The notes under the pieces: generated by a model
What the model was told of the DNA's origin: nothing
Seen by the model: the letters and a program-made list of their open reading frames with translations, nothing else
Databases searched by the model: none
Source: Bifidobacterium catenulatum subsp. kashiwanohense JCM 15439 = DSM 21854
Lineage (GTDB): Bacteria; Actinomycetota; Actinomycetes; Actinomycetales; Bifidobacteriaceae
DNA: 64,000 bases
Direction of reading: 5' to 3'
Assembly (NCBI RefSeq): GCF_001042615.1
Contig: NZ_AP012327.1
Span: forward strand, 1,426,001 to 1,490,000
Made by a program: the position numbers and the translations under genes
Part shown: piece after piece, positions 43,700-51,957 of the stretch
How the letters are laid out: the number at the start of each line of letters is the position of its first letter
Numbering within the stretch: the stretch's first letter is position 1

Positions 43700-45922
43700 T
43701 TTCTTTTTCCTTTCCTTGTTGTTATTGCCGAAGTCGAAGGCGACGCCCTTGTCCTTGTCGATGACGAGCGCGGCGTCAAACGTGCCGCCCTTCCTCGAGG
43801 CGAAGCCCTTGAGGCTGACCTTCCGGCCGTCGAGCAGCCTGCGCATGGTCGTGTCGGTGATGGTCTTGCCGGCGATGGTCGTCCAGGCGCGCCAGCCGCA
43901 TCCCTCCGTGGTCCTCCATGTACCGTCGGATTGTTTCTCTCGCCGGTTGGTGGAGCATTGGAACACCTTGCCCGTTTTGACGACGGGCTTGCCGCAGCGC
44001 GGGCAGCCGCCGAACGATTCCGTGTTCCGCGTCTTCGCCTGCACATGGTCCTGACGGATGGCGGTCTGCGCGTCGGCCGGTATGCGCGCGGCGAGGTCGC
44101 GGAACTCCGTTTCGACCTGCGAGGCCGCGGCCTGGCCGTGTTCGACCTCCGAGAGGCGTCGTTCCATGTCGGCGGTCAATGCCACGTCCTTGAGCTTCGG
44201 GGCGACCACGTCGATCAGGGAACGGCCCTGGTCCGTGGAGCGCAGCTGCTTGCCCTTGCGGTCCACGTATCCGGTGCGGATCAGCTTCTCGATCACGTCG
44301 GCGCGCGTGGCCGGGGTGCCGATGCCTCCCGAGTGGGATTCGTCGTCGTCCAATGCGGCCTTGAGGTCCTTGTCCTCCACCCAGCGGCTGGCGTGTTCCA
44401 TCGCGGCGAGCAGCGTCGCCTCGCTGAACGGCTTCGGCGGTTTCGTCTTTCCCTCGGACAATGTCGCGCCGCATTGCGGGACGGGCGCGATGGAGACCCC
44501 GGTGACGAGGTTCGCGGGGATGATGTTGCCCGCAGTCTCGTCATTGTCGTCCTGATCTTCCTGTGGCCCGTCATGTTCGATGGCGTGCCAGCCGAGGGAG
44601 ACGGGCTGGTCGGAACGGCTGGTGAAACGGCATTCGCCTTCGGACAGGAGGCGGCCTTCGTCCGGATGCTTTTCGCACCAATGCGGGTCGATGTTCGCGA
44701 CGACGTTCGTCACGTCGTGCACGTAGTCGTCGCCCACGGCCTCCCACATGCGTCGCACCACGCGCGTCAACACGAGACGTTCGTCGTCGCCGAGCTCATC
44801 GAGCGCCGCCTTGTCGGTCTGCATGGTGGGAAGGATGGCGGTGTGGGCGGCCACCTTCGCGTCGTTCACGGTCAGTTCGAGATGTGGCCGTTCCGGTTTC
44901 GCGGCCGGTTCGATGAAGCCGGCGGTGAGCCGGTCGCCTTCGGTGAGGCCGCGCAGCGTGTCCAGGTCGTCGTGCGTGATGTACTGCGAGTCGGTGCGCG
45001 GATACGTCGCCAGTTTTTTCTCATACAGGGATTGCAAGGCGGCCAAGGTGCGGGCGGCGGTCAGGCCGTGCAGCCGGCTCATGTCCTTCTGCAATCCGGT
45101 CAGATCGTACAGGCGGGGCGGTGCGTCGTGCTGCTGCTTGCGTTCGGCCTTGAAGATCGAGAAGGCGAAGTCGTCCGAGTTGACGATCCGCAGCAGCGTC
45201 TCGGCGTCCTCCCGCTTGTCCAGGCGTTCGCCGGCCAGTTTCCATCCGCCCATCGGGGCGACGACCTTCCAGTACGGTCGGGCGACATGGCCGGCTATCT
45301 GCCGGTCGCGGTCCACGATCATCGCGAGTGTGGGTGTCTGCACGCGGCCGACGGTGAACCTCGCGTTGTAGACGAGGCTGTAGGCGCGCGACGCGTTCAT
45401 GCCGATGAGCCAGTCGGCCTTCGCGCGGATCATCGCCGAATCGGCGAGCCCCTGGTATTCCGTCTCGTCCTTCATGGACGCGAGGGCGTCGCGGATGGCG
45501 TCCTCCTCCAGGCTCGCGACCCACAGGCGTCGCATCGGCTTGGAGACGCCGGCATGCGTCACGATTCTGCGGAAGATGGCCTCGCCCTCGCGGTCGGGGT
45601 CGCACGCGTTGACCAATGAGTCGGTGTCGCCTCGGCGCATCAGTCCCGCGACGATCTTGTACTGCCGGTCCGCGCCCTTCTCCCGGCTGACCTTCCATTG
45701 CCAGTCGGGCGTCGGGTCGATGGGCAGCGTGTCCAGGCTCCACCTGCCCCAGTCGTGGCCCTGGTATTCGTCGGGCGCGGCCAGGTCGACGAGGTGGCCC
45801 TGCGCCCAGGTGACCAGGTCGTCGCCGACCTCGATGTAGCCGTCATGCTTTTCCGCATGCCCGCCGAATGCTTGGGCGATGGCCTGGCCGACCGAATGCT
45901 TCTCGGCGATGATCAATCGCAT
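43697..45922 (-). CDS. Type IA DNA topoisomerase (TopB-like)
   Basis: A 741-residue topoisomerase III-type enzyme of the kind carried by Gram-positive ICEs, thought to help process transferred DNA. The TOPRIM domain opens MRLIIAEKHSVGQAIA and has NACDPDREGEAIF. The catalytic tyrosine is in ATYPRTDSQYI near residue 307. The C-terminal part has one zinc-finger-like unit (GCPRCGKPVV ... CST) and a repeat-like tail. ATG at 45922. It sits 20 bases after the acidic gene at 45942-46364 on the same strand. Confidence 0.95.
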   Translation of the reverse strand: MRLIIAEKHSVGQAIAQAFGGHAEKHDGYIEVGDDLVTWAQGHLVDLAAPDEYQGHDWGRWSLDTLPIDPTPDWQWKVSREKGADRQYKIVAGLMRRGDTDSLVNACDPDREGEAIFRRIVTHAGVSKPMRRLWVASLEEDAIRDALASMKDETEYQGLADSAMIRAKADWLIGMNASRAYSLVYNARFTVGRVQTPTLAMIVDRDRQIAGHVARPYWKVVAPMGGWKLAGERLDKREDAETLLRIVNSDDFAFSIFKAERKQQHDAPPRLYDLTGLQKDMSRLHGLTAARTLAALQSLYEKKLATYPRTDSQYITHDDLDTLRGLTEGDRLTAGFIEPAAKPERPHLELTVNDAKVAAHTAILPTMQTDKAALDELGDDERLVLTRVVRRMWEAVGDDYVHDVTNVVANIDPHWCEKHPDEGRLLSEGECRFTSRSDQPVSLGWHAIEHDGPQEDQDDNDETAGNIIPANLVTGVSIAPVPQCGATLSEGKTKPPKPFSEATLLAAMEHASRWVEDKDLKAALDDDESHSGGIGTPATRADVIEKLIRTGYVDRKGKQLRSTDQGRSLIDVVAPKLKDVALTADMERRLSEVEHGQAAASQVETEFRDLAARIPADAQTAIRQDHVQAKTRNTESFGGCPRCGKPVVKTGKVFQCSTNRREKQSDGTWRTTEGCGWRAWTTIAGKTITDTTMRRLLDGRKVSLKGFASRKGGTFDAALVIDKDKGVAFDFGNNNKERKKK

Positions 45923-45941
45923 CCCGCATCACATCCGATCA

Positions 45942-46364
45942 TCAGTAGCTGCCGGACGCCCACGCGGGTCGTCCGGCATCCGACGTGTCCGGCCCGGCGG
46001 CGTCCTGCGGGGCGGGCTCGTCGTCCGTCGCCTGGATGTCGGATCCGGTCGTCTCCGGATCCGATTCGGCGACGGTCTCCGGTTCGGAGGGTGGGGTCTT
46101 TCTTCCGCCCGGCGCGGCGACGAGCTCGCCCTTCGCGTCGAACGCGATGTTCTTCTCCGTTCCGGTCATCGCCAGCTTGTCCGCGATCATCGTCCGACTC
46201 ATGCCGGGGAACGCCTCCTCGAATTGCCTCGCCGCGTCGCGCAGCGCCTGCGCGCTCTTGCGGAAATTGTCGAGGCGGCTGTCGAACTTCTTCGCCGCCG
46301 CCTCCTTGCGCTTGAACGACTCGCGTTCGTCGCGCAGGAAGTCGTCCACGTAATCGGATGCCAT
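45942..46364 (-). CDS. Helical/acidic hypothetical protein
   Basis: A 140-residue protein with a helical, charged N-terminal half (DYVDDFLRDERESFKRKEAAAKKFD) and an acidic, Pro/Asp/Glu-rich disordered tail (ETVAESDPETTGSDIQATDD). No known domain. ATG at 46364 with GGAAAGGAAC. It is the first gene of the minus-strand arm, divergent from the plus-strand ICE operon across a palindrome-rich intergenic region. It may be a topoisomerase or DNA-processing accessory. Confidence 0.65.
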   Translation of the reverse strand: MASDYVDDFLRDERESFKRKEAAAKKFDSRLDNFRKSAQALRDAARQFEEAFPGMSRTMIADKLAMTGTEKNIAFDAKGELVAAPGGRKTPPSEPETVAESDPETTGSDIQATDDEPAPQDAAGPDTSDAGRPAWASGSY

Positions 46365-46461
46365 GTCCGTGTTCCTTTCCAGTCTTTTTCATCCCGGTTT
46401 TAATCCGGCTGGAACCATGTTCACGCGATCGGACGTGCGCCGGTTTGGACAGTCGGACTCC

Positions 46462-46525
46462 GCCAGGATCACACGCGTGTGATCCTGGCTTCGCCGGAAA
46501 CGGAGCGCGGCCCCGGTGGCCGCGC
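46462..46525. repeat. Two-hairpin module, copy 1
   Basis: A perfect 28-bp palindrome (46462-46489, centre at 46475/46476) is followed by TTCGCCGGAAACGGA and then an 8-bp stem (GCGCGGCC 46505-46512 with 46518-46525). The spacer and second stem recur in the same order at 47612-47649. It lies in the divergent intergenic region of the ICE. Confidence 0.75.
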
Positions 46526-46551
46526 GCGATCATTGCCGACCCTTCCGGGAT

Positions 46552-46573
46552 TTCCAGGCGTCGACGCCTGGAA
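46552..46573. repeat. 22-bp perfect palindrome
   Basis: TTCCAGGCGTC is followed directly by its reverse complement (46552-46573). It is the second perfect palindrome in the 420-base region between the two ICE arms. The rest of this gap, to 46786, holds smaller hairpins and no supported gene. Confidence 0.8.
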
Positions 46574-46786
46574 GGGAACAGTCGGCCGGCCATGGTTCAT
46601 CATCGCAGCCCCGCGCCCGCGTCTTCGGATCTGCGTGTTCCGTGCTCCGCTCCGGGAGGGCTTCGCCCGATTATCCCGAAGCGGGCACGGCCCACGCGTC
46701 CTCCACCGCGCGGCGGGACCGCGAGGCTGCCCCATGTCCGGCGAAAGGAAAACAGGAATGCCGGCGGGACACTAAGGAGTGGGACC

Positions 46787-47089
46787 ATGCAGATGGAACC
46801 GATGGAATTGCAGCACGTCGTCTTCGAGACCGACGAGGGGCGCGTCGACGCGATGTGGAGCGACGTGCGTCTCCACGAGCACGACATCCCCGACGGATGG
46901 CACTGCTACGCCGTCAGGGGCGGTGACGGCGGATGGCCGCCATGCAGCATCGAGAAGAGCGTATGGGTCAACCACGCGGGCGACATCGTAACGCCCGACG
47001 ACATCGACCCGCTGCTCGAAAGGAGCGGCTGGATGCTCGTCATCAGGGACTGGTGGTTCACCGACGAACCGTTCGGGCACGCGGAATGA
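46787..47089 (+). CDS. LPD28-like small protein
   Basis: A 100-residue acidic protein. FETDEGRVDAMWSDVRL, IPDGWHCYAVRGGDGG and KSVWVNHAGDIVTPDDI follow the pattern of LPD28, a domain first described as part of large polyvalent proteins of conjugative elements and phages. Function unknown. The ATG at 46787 follows AAGGAG; the longer open frame from 46358 crosses non-coding palindromes and is rejected. First gene of the plus-strand ICE arm. Confidence 0.75.
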   Translation: MQMEPMELQHVVFETDEGRVDAMWSDVRLHEHDIPDGWHCYAVRGGDGGWPPCSIEKSVWVNHAGDIVTPDDIDPLLERSGWMLVIRDWWFTDEPFGHAE

Positions 47090-47103
47090 AAGGAGACCCG
47101 ACC

Positions 47104-47445
47104 ATGAAGGAGCAGAACGTGGCCTTGGAATGGTTCCGGGCCAAACACGACGAGCTCGCCGGGACGGCGCGGGCCAACCTCGCCGCGCACGACTTGGAAA
47201 CCGGACGGGAGGCCTACCATCTGGACAGCATCTACTATGCGACCGCCGAACAGATGGAGGCCATATGCCCGACGGGCATCGACTTCGACCGGTACGCTAC
47301 TCTGGCGAACGGCAGCGTCGGATACGACGAGGCCGACGCGCATTGGGACGACGCGGCATGGTGGGATGAACGGGCCCGGACCATGTGGGACGAGGTCGAC
47401 GACATCCCCGACGACGGCCTCTACTGGACAAGTGTCGAGGGCTAA
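47104..47445 (+). CDS. Acidic hypothetical ICE protein
   Basis: A 113-residue protein (MKEQNVALEWFRAKHDELAG..., YATAEQMEAICPTGIDFDRY) with a strongly acidic, Trp-rich C-terminus (WDDAAWWDERARTMWDEVDD). ATG at 47104 follows AGGAGACC, 14 bases after the LPD28 gene, so the two are co-transcribed. I recognise no domain. Acidic DNA-mimic or anti-restriction functions are known for small ICE proteins, but nothing here proves that. Confidence 0.65.
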   Translation: MKEQNVALEWFRAKHDELAGTARANLAAHDLETGREAYHLDSIYYATAEQMEAICPTGIDFDRYATLANGSVGYDEADAHWDDAAWWDERARTMWDEVDDIPDDGLYWTSVEG

Positions 47446-47488
47446 ACGTCATCGCCGTTCCCCGGCCGAGTGACGGACCGGGACCGAT

Positions 47489-47649
47489 GCCGCCCGCGTC
47501 ATGCGGGCGGCGCCTCCGGCGGCCAGAGGACGGCTACCGTCCTCTGTACTCCACGCGCCGGGAACGGTTCCCGGACCTGACAGGGCGTCGCCGTGGCACG
47601 GAGGCCACGGCTCGCCGACGGGAAACGGAGCGCGGCACCAATGCCGCGC
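47489..47649. repeat. Array of five consecutive hairpins (includes module copy 2)
   Basis: Stems in order: 9 bp (47489-47497/47503-47511), 10 bp (47524-47533/47537-47546), 8 bp (47558-47565/47567-47574), 8 bp (47590-47597/47604-47611) and 8 bp (47630-47637/47642-47649), each perfect. The last two with spacer TCGCCGACGGGAAACGGA match the module at 46462-46525. No coding frame is credible here. It could be a structured RNA, a string of terminators or a protein-binding region. Confidence 0.75.
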
Positions 47650-47824
47650 GCATCCCGAGGATTTTCTTTTGACCGGCCGGCTGACGCCTTGATCATAGCG
47701 GCCCGCGGAACCCGTCAACGCCCGCGCAGCGAAACCCGTGGTTTCGACGCGTTCTCATGACGGAACCCGCTACCACCGCTGGCGCTTTCGCTTGACCATC
47801 CGGTCAAAAGAAAAATATCCTAGA

Positions 47825-48112
47825 ATGGAAGACAACGAAAGCAAGGAGGCGGGCAGGCCGGTCATCAGCATGTTCTTCGGAATCATCATCACCATGAACG
47901 CGGACGACCATGTTCCGCCGCACATCCACGCCAGATACCAAGGACATGAAGCGTCCTTCACCTTCGATGGCAATCTGCTCAAGGGAGACTTCCCGCGCAA
48001 GCAGCGCAAACTGGTCGAGGCATGGGTGCTGCTGCATGCCGAAGAGCTGGAGGCCGACTGGGAGCTGGCCTTCAACCTCGAGCACCCGTTCAGAATCGAC
48101 CCGCTACGCTGA
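47825..48112 (+). CDS. DUF4160 protein
   Basis: A 95-residue protein with the DUF4160 signature: ISMFFGIIITMNADDHVPPHIHARY, where the HxPHxHxxY pattern is diagnostic, and KLVEAWVLLHAEEL. Genes for DUF4160 and DUF2442 are usually adjacent, and the pair is often listed as a possible toxin-antitoxin-like system without biochemical proof. ATG at 47825; the SD is weak. It is followed 16 bases later by DUF2442. Confidence 0.85.
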   Translation: MEDNESKEAGRPVISMFFGIIITMNADDHVPPHIHARYQGHEASFTFDGNLLKGDFPRKQRKLVEAWVLLHAEELEADWELAFNLEHPFRIDPLR

Positions 48113-48128
48113 CAAGGAGGCGACGGAC

Positions 48129-48377
48129 ATGACCATCGACTATTCAATCAAAGTGACCCAATGCGAGCCCATGCCGGGCTACAGGCTCAAGGTCACCTGT
48201 TCCGACGGCGCGACCGGAATCTTCGACATGTCCCGATACGTCGACCGTGGCATGTTCAAACCGCTCAAGGACCCGCAGACGTTCGACCGCGTGCGACTCG
48301 CGTTCGGCGTGCCCTCATGGCCCGGAGACATCGACATCGCCGCGGAACGCGTCCGCTCCGACATGCAAGTCATCTAG
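48129..48377 (+). CDS. DUF2442 protein
   Basis: An 82-residue protein of the DUF2442 family: YRLKVTCSDGATGIFDMS and FDRVRLAFGVPSWPGDIDIA are the typical strands. ATG at 48129 preceded by AAGGAGG. It forms a two-gene unit with the DUF4160 gene and is closed by two successive terminators, so the pair is transcriptionally separate from mobC. Confidence 0.85.
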   Translation: MTIDYSIKVTQCEPMPGYRLKVTCSDGATGIFDMSRYVDRGMFKPLKDPQTFDRVRLAFGVPSWPGDIDIAAERVRSDMQVI

Positions 48378-48396
48378 GAACCCGCGTGTCCCTGTC

Positions 48397-48427
48397 CCGA
48401 CCGTCATCAAGACGGCCGGGGCTTTTT
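48397..48427 (+). terminator. Terminator after DUF2442
   Basis: A 9-bp stem with one mismatch (48397-48405 with 48411-48419), loop ATCAA, followed by GGGCTTTTT. Good intrinsic terminator. Confidence 0.8.
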
Positions 48428-48473
48428 CATGCCCATATGCATGACGGACATGACGCGCCACCAACGACCCACC

Positions 48474-48498
48474 GGCCCCGCGATTTTTTCGCGGGGCC
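48474..48498 (+). terminator. Second terminator before oriT region
   Basis: Perfect 10-bp stem GGCCCCGCGA (48474-48483) with 48489-48498 and a T5 loop, followed by TTCTCATTT. It backs up the terminator at 48397. Confidence 0.85.
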
Positions 48499-48689
48499 TT
48501 CTCATTTCCCGCGCTCCGAGTGTCCAAACCCGCCGCCGTTTCCACGACGGACGATTGGCGTAAGACACCGGCCATTCCCTCAAGGCCATGGGCGAAAGGA
48601 GCGAGGAGTGAACGCGATAATCCTTCACGGCATTCCGCAATCATGCCGTGCGAAATCGCTCCCAATCAATGAAATTGATATGGGAGTAG

Positions 48690-48775
48690 CAAGTGACGTG
48701 AACGTATATACGTTCACTCGATTCGCACCGCGAATCGGCTTGCTCGGGAGACCCAGACCCCATGGTCGAGCAAGC
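48690..48775. other. Candidate origin of transfer (oriT)
   Basis: Three inverted repeats follow each other just upstream of mobC and the relaxase gene: a 20-bp perfect palindrome (48698-48717, GTGAACGTAT and its complement), an 8-bp stem with a 3-nt loop (48719-48726/48730-48737) and a 9-bp stem (48738-48746/48767-48775) enclosing GGGAGACCCAGACCCC. oriT sites usually lie next to mobC-relaxase genes and carry such repeats. No nic sequence can be named with confidence. Confidence 0.55.
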
Positions 48776-48837
48776 TCTCCAGACCGCTTCGCGGCATCAC
48801 GGACGTGCCGTCCGCACACCTCCACGGGAGGTGCGAA

Positions 48838-49218
48838 ATGAGCTGGGCGAACAAGCGCCGACGCACCGTGCAGAAGCTCGTCACGTTCACTCCCGACGAG
48901 TGGGAACGCGTCAATTCGCTGCACAAAAAGGTGAACAAGTACACGACAAGATACCGTTCGTTCACCGTGTTCGCACGCAAAATGCTGACCGATGGCGAGA
49001 TCCGCGTCACCGAGATCAGGCCGCTGACAGACCCCGAGCCGCTCGCCAGAGAGATCGGCCGCATCGGCGTGAACGTCAACCAGATCGCCCACTGGGCCAA
49101 CGCGAACGAGCACATCACCGCCGAGCAGGTGGCCGAGCTCCGCGCGTCGTTCGGCCGCATCGAGCGTCTGCTCGGCGACCTGTTCGCCAACAAACGCACC
49201 GCCGGGAAGGACGTGTGA
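48838..49218 (+). CDS. mobC: MobC-type relaxosome protein
   Basis: A 126-residue DNA-binding accessory of the relaxase. It has the ribbon-helix-helix-like N-terminus (KLVTFTPDEWERVNSL) and the MobC motif LAREIGRIGVNVNQIAHWAN. ATG at 48838 follows GGGAGGTG, preferred over the open frame from 48805. It helps melt oriT and position the relaxase. It ends two bases before the relaxase ATG, so the two are coupled. Confidence 0.92.
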   Translation: MSWANKRRRTVQKLVTFTPDEWERVNSLHKKVNKYTTRYRSFTVFARKMLTDGEIRVTEIRPLTDPEPLAREIGRIGVNVNQIAHWANANEHITAEQVAELRASFGRIERLLGDLFANKRTAGKDV

Positions 49219-49220
49219 GC

Positions 49221-50849
49221 ATGGCCGTGGTCAAGCTCGGCAAGCCCGTGAAATCGAATCTCGGCGGCCCCAACGGGGCGATGGCGTACATCATCGACCC
49301 CGCCAAGACCGACGGCGGAAGACTGGTCAGCTCCAACTACGAGCGGACCGGAACGGACTACGACGCGCTGGCTGATCCAATGCTCGAAGACAACGAGAAC
49401 TCACCCAAAGGCATCCAAAAGAACAGCCGTCTGGCGTACCACATCAAGCTGAGCTTCAGTCCCGATGACCCCGTGACGCCCGAGCGGGTGCACGAACTCG
49501 GTGTGGAGTTTGCGCACCGCATCACCAGTGATGAATACAAGTTCGTGGTCGCCACACACACCGACCGCCACCACCTGCACGACCACATCATGGTGTGCGC
49601 CGCCTCCCGATACGGGAAGCATCTGAAGGCGGAACTACCCAAGGACATCATCGAACAGTGGCGCGTCATCGCCAACGAGATCAGCGAGAGGGAGGGGCTA
49701 AGCGTCATCTTCAACCCCGCCACCGAGCGGGTCGCACGCAAAATGCGCGGCGCCGAAACCACGCCGAACGAAGACCCGACGACACAGGCACGCGACCCCA
49801 AACATGTCGAAGAGACTTCCGAACCGGGCACGGCGGCGACGGCGCGAACGACGCGACGGGCCGAAAACGAGGAGCCGATGGAGCGTCGCTACGGCATGTC
49901 GATGGAGGAGATCTACGCGTCCGCGAAGGGCCTGGGCGTCAAGGACCAGCTCCGCATGCTGATCGACCTGACCCTGGCCGGCGCGGAGAACTTCGAGGAC
50001 TGGAGGAACATGCTCGACGTGCAGGGCGTGGACGTGACGGTCCGAGGACAGCACTTCACGCTCACCATGAAGGACACCGGCTTCAAGGTCCGAGACACGA
50101 AACTCGGCTCGGCGTACGACATGACGAACATCATGGCCGGACTGCAAAGCACGCCCGTCATCCCCATCACGTTCAACCGTCGGCTCGTCGCCAAACAGAC
50201 CAGGAAGACGGTCACCGTGTGGCTGCCCGGCACCCACCGGAAGAAAAAGATCACGTTCGACGCGAAGCGTCTCGTGGACGACGGCGGATCCACGCTGCGC
50301 GCGTTCCTGCCCCTCCACCGCGACCAGATCATCCTCGACCCGTCCAACCGGTACGCCGGCAAGACCACCACCCACGGCCTCTACCAGTGGTTCGGCGAGC
50401 CCGCGAGCCGACTCGAACCACTGGCCTCGCCCGAACGGCTGCCCCTGCGCTACGGGGTAAGCCCCGCCCAGCAGCGCTACTACCAGGCACAGGCGCGACG
50501 CCTCGACCGGCTCGCCGGCGAGGCGAAGGCGCTGAACGCGGCGATCCGCTGGACCAGGCTCGCGGGCGGCGACAGCGCCAAGGGACTCAAGCTGCTGCGC
50601 GGAAAGGTCCGCGAATCGCACGACGAACTCCAGGCCGCCGTCATCGCGTTGCATGACGCGATCCAACAGGGAGACCCCGACCTCGTGGCCGAGACGCGCG
50701 GCGAGATGGAACGTCGCGAGGCCCTGTGCGACCGGTACGAGGGCGAGCTGGCCGCCATCGAACGGGAGATCCACACGACCCGCGACCGCGAGCAAACGGA
50801 GACCGAGCAGCGCGAACAGCATCAGCACAAGCGTGGACGGTCCATCTGA
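49221..50849 (+). CDS. Relaxase/mobilization nuclease (MobA/VirD2 type)
   Basis: A 542-residue relaxase that nicks oriT and leads the strand into the recipient. The metal-binding histidine triad is in ATHTDRHHLHDHIMV near residues 113-125, and motif-I-like sequence with a candidate Tyr lies in GAMAYIID near 20-26. The C-terminal third (about 400-542) is a coiled coil (RRLDRLAGEAKALNAAIRW, REALCDRYEGELAAIE). The start at 49221 is fixed by the adjoining mobC stop and the SD; the longer frame from 48762 is a shadow over mobC. Confidence 0.92.
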   Translation: MAVVKLGKPVKSNLGGPNGAMAYIIDPAKTDGGRLVSSNYERTGTDYDALADPMLEDNENSPKGIQKNSRLAYHIKLSFSPDDPVTPERVHELGVEFAHRITSDEYKFVVATHTDRHHLHDHIMVCAASRYGKHLKAELPKDIIEQWRVIANEISEREGLSVIFNPATERVARKMRGAETTPNEDPTTQARDPKHVEETSEPGTAATARTTRRAENEEPMERRYGMSMEEIYASAKGLGVKDQLRMLIDLTLAGAENFEDWRNMLDVQGVDVTVRGQHFTLTMKDTGFKVRDTKLGSAYDMTNIMAGLQSTPVIPITFNRRLVAKQTRKTVTVWLPGTHRKKKITFDAKRLVDDGGSTLRAFLPLHRDQIILDPSNRYAGKTTTHGLYQWFGEPASRLEPLASPERLPLRYGVSPAQQRYYQAQARRLDRLAGEAKALNAAIRWTRLAGGDSAKGLKLLRGKVRESHDELQAAVIALHDAIQQGDPDLVAETRGEMERREALCDRYEGELAAIEREIHTTRDREQTETEQREQHQHKRGRSI

Positions 50850-50892
50850 ACCGTCCCAGGAAACACCAACCGACAACAGAAAGGAAACCACA

Positions 50893-51945
50893 ATGCCAAT
50901 CGAGGAACAGGCTGAGGAGAAGATCCAGAACGCCGTCCAGACCATCATCACCGGAGGCGCGAAGCTCATGCTCAGAATCCCCAAGGGCGTGGCCATGGCG
51001 CTGCTCCGTTCCGGCATGAAGCTCACCAAGACCGGCGTGCACGCCGCGGGCGAGGCCGTCAAGAACAAGATCGACAGCGGCGAGATGTCCGAGAAACGAT
51101 TGCAAAGGAAGAAGGACGGCGACCTGCACGAGCTGCAACTCGACGACTCGACCATGCGCGAGGTACAGCACAGCCTCAAGACCGCCGGCATCGACTACCA
51201 CCTCGAACGCACCGACCAAGGCCAGTTCATCCTGCACTTCGCCGGCAAGGACGAAGACCATGTCCGCCACGCAGTGCAACGCGCGTTCAAAGGCATGGGC
51301 CTGGACGTCACCGACGACGACTTCACCGTCGAGCAGACGGAACAGACCCGAAACGAGCCAGAACCCCCGGCGCGGGAGACCCCGGCCGAACCAGCCATGA
51401 AGCCCATGCCGACGCAGCGCATCGCCTGGGACTTCGTGGACCCGGAGGTCATGGAGATGGCCGCGAACAGCCTCGCCGCCCGGCATCCCGAACTCTCATG
51501 GGACAAGCTCATGGGCGACACAACATGCGACGAGCAGGCCGGCCGCGACTTCGCGGACCGGATCATCGGCAAGGCCGCCGCCGACCCGAGCCTGCGCGAC
51601 GAGCTCGACGCCATCCTGCGCGACGACTACGGGCAGGGCGCGCAAACCCAGGAGCAGACACGCAGGCAGACGACCGAGCCGAACCGGGAGAAGCCGGCAC
51701 CGGAGCCGGAAAGCGAACCGGAACCCGCGCCGGACGAAGCCCGGACACCGGCCACGCGACAGCAGACGCAGGCCAGGGCAGACAATCCCAGGCCGGCCGG
51801 CAAGGAGCGGAAACCGAAGCCGATCCGGTCGAAGAAGGCACTGCTCGAACGGTTCAAGACCCGGCTCAACGAGAACCTCGCCGAACAAAAGAACCACATG
51901 CCACCCACCCAGAACAGGGACCGCACGCCCCGCAAGGGCCGCTGA
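50893..51945 (+). CDS. PcfB-like (DUF3801) ICE protein
   Basis: A 350-residue protein. The N-terminal half shows GGAKLMLRIPKGVAMALL and LQLDDSTMREVQHSLKTAGI, with KGMGLDV near residue 135, the pattern of DUF3801/PcfB, a coupling-protein partner in Gram-positive conjugation. The middle is Pro/Glu-rich and disordered. The C-terminus carries KKALLERFKTRLNENLAE, also seen at the ends of the products of 51958-53883 and 61880-62191. ATG at 50893 with AAGGAAACC. Confidence 0.82.
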   Translation: MPIEEQAEEKIQNAVQTIITGGAKLMLRIPKGVAMALLRSGMKLTKTGVHAAGEAVKNKIDSGEMSEKRLQRKKDGDLHELQLDDSTMREVQHSLKTAGIDYHLERTDQGQFILHFAGKDEDHVRHAVQRAFKGMGLDVTDDDFTVEQTEQTRNEPEPPARETPAEPAMKPMPTQRIAWDFVDPEVMEMAANSLAARHPELSWDKLMGDTTCDEQAGRDFADRIIGKAAADPSLRDELDAILRDDYGQGAQTQEQTRRQTTEPNREKPAPEPESEPEPAPDEARTPATRQQTQARADNPRPAGKERKPKPIRSKKALLERFKTRLNENLAEQKNHMPPTQNRDRTPRKGR

Positions 51946-51957
51946 AAGGAAACCATA

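Noticed and set aside
43280..45619. 779-codon plus-strand frame opposite the topoisomerase
   Set aside because: Antisense shadow; topoisomerase motifs are clear on the minus strand.
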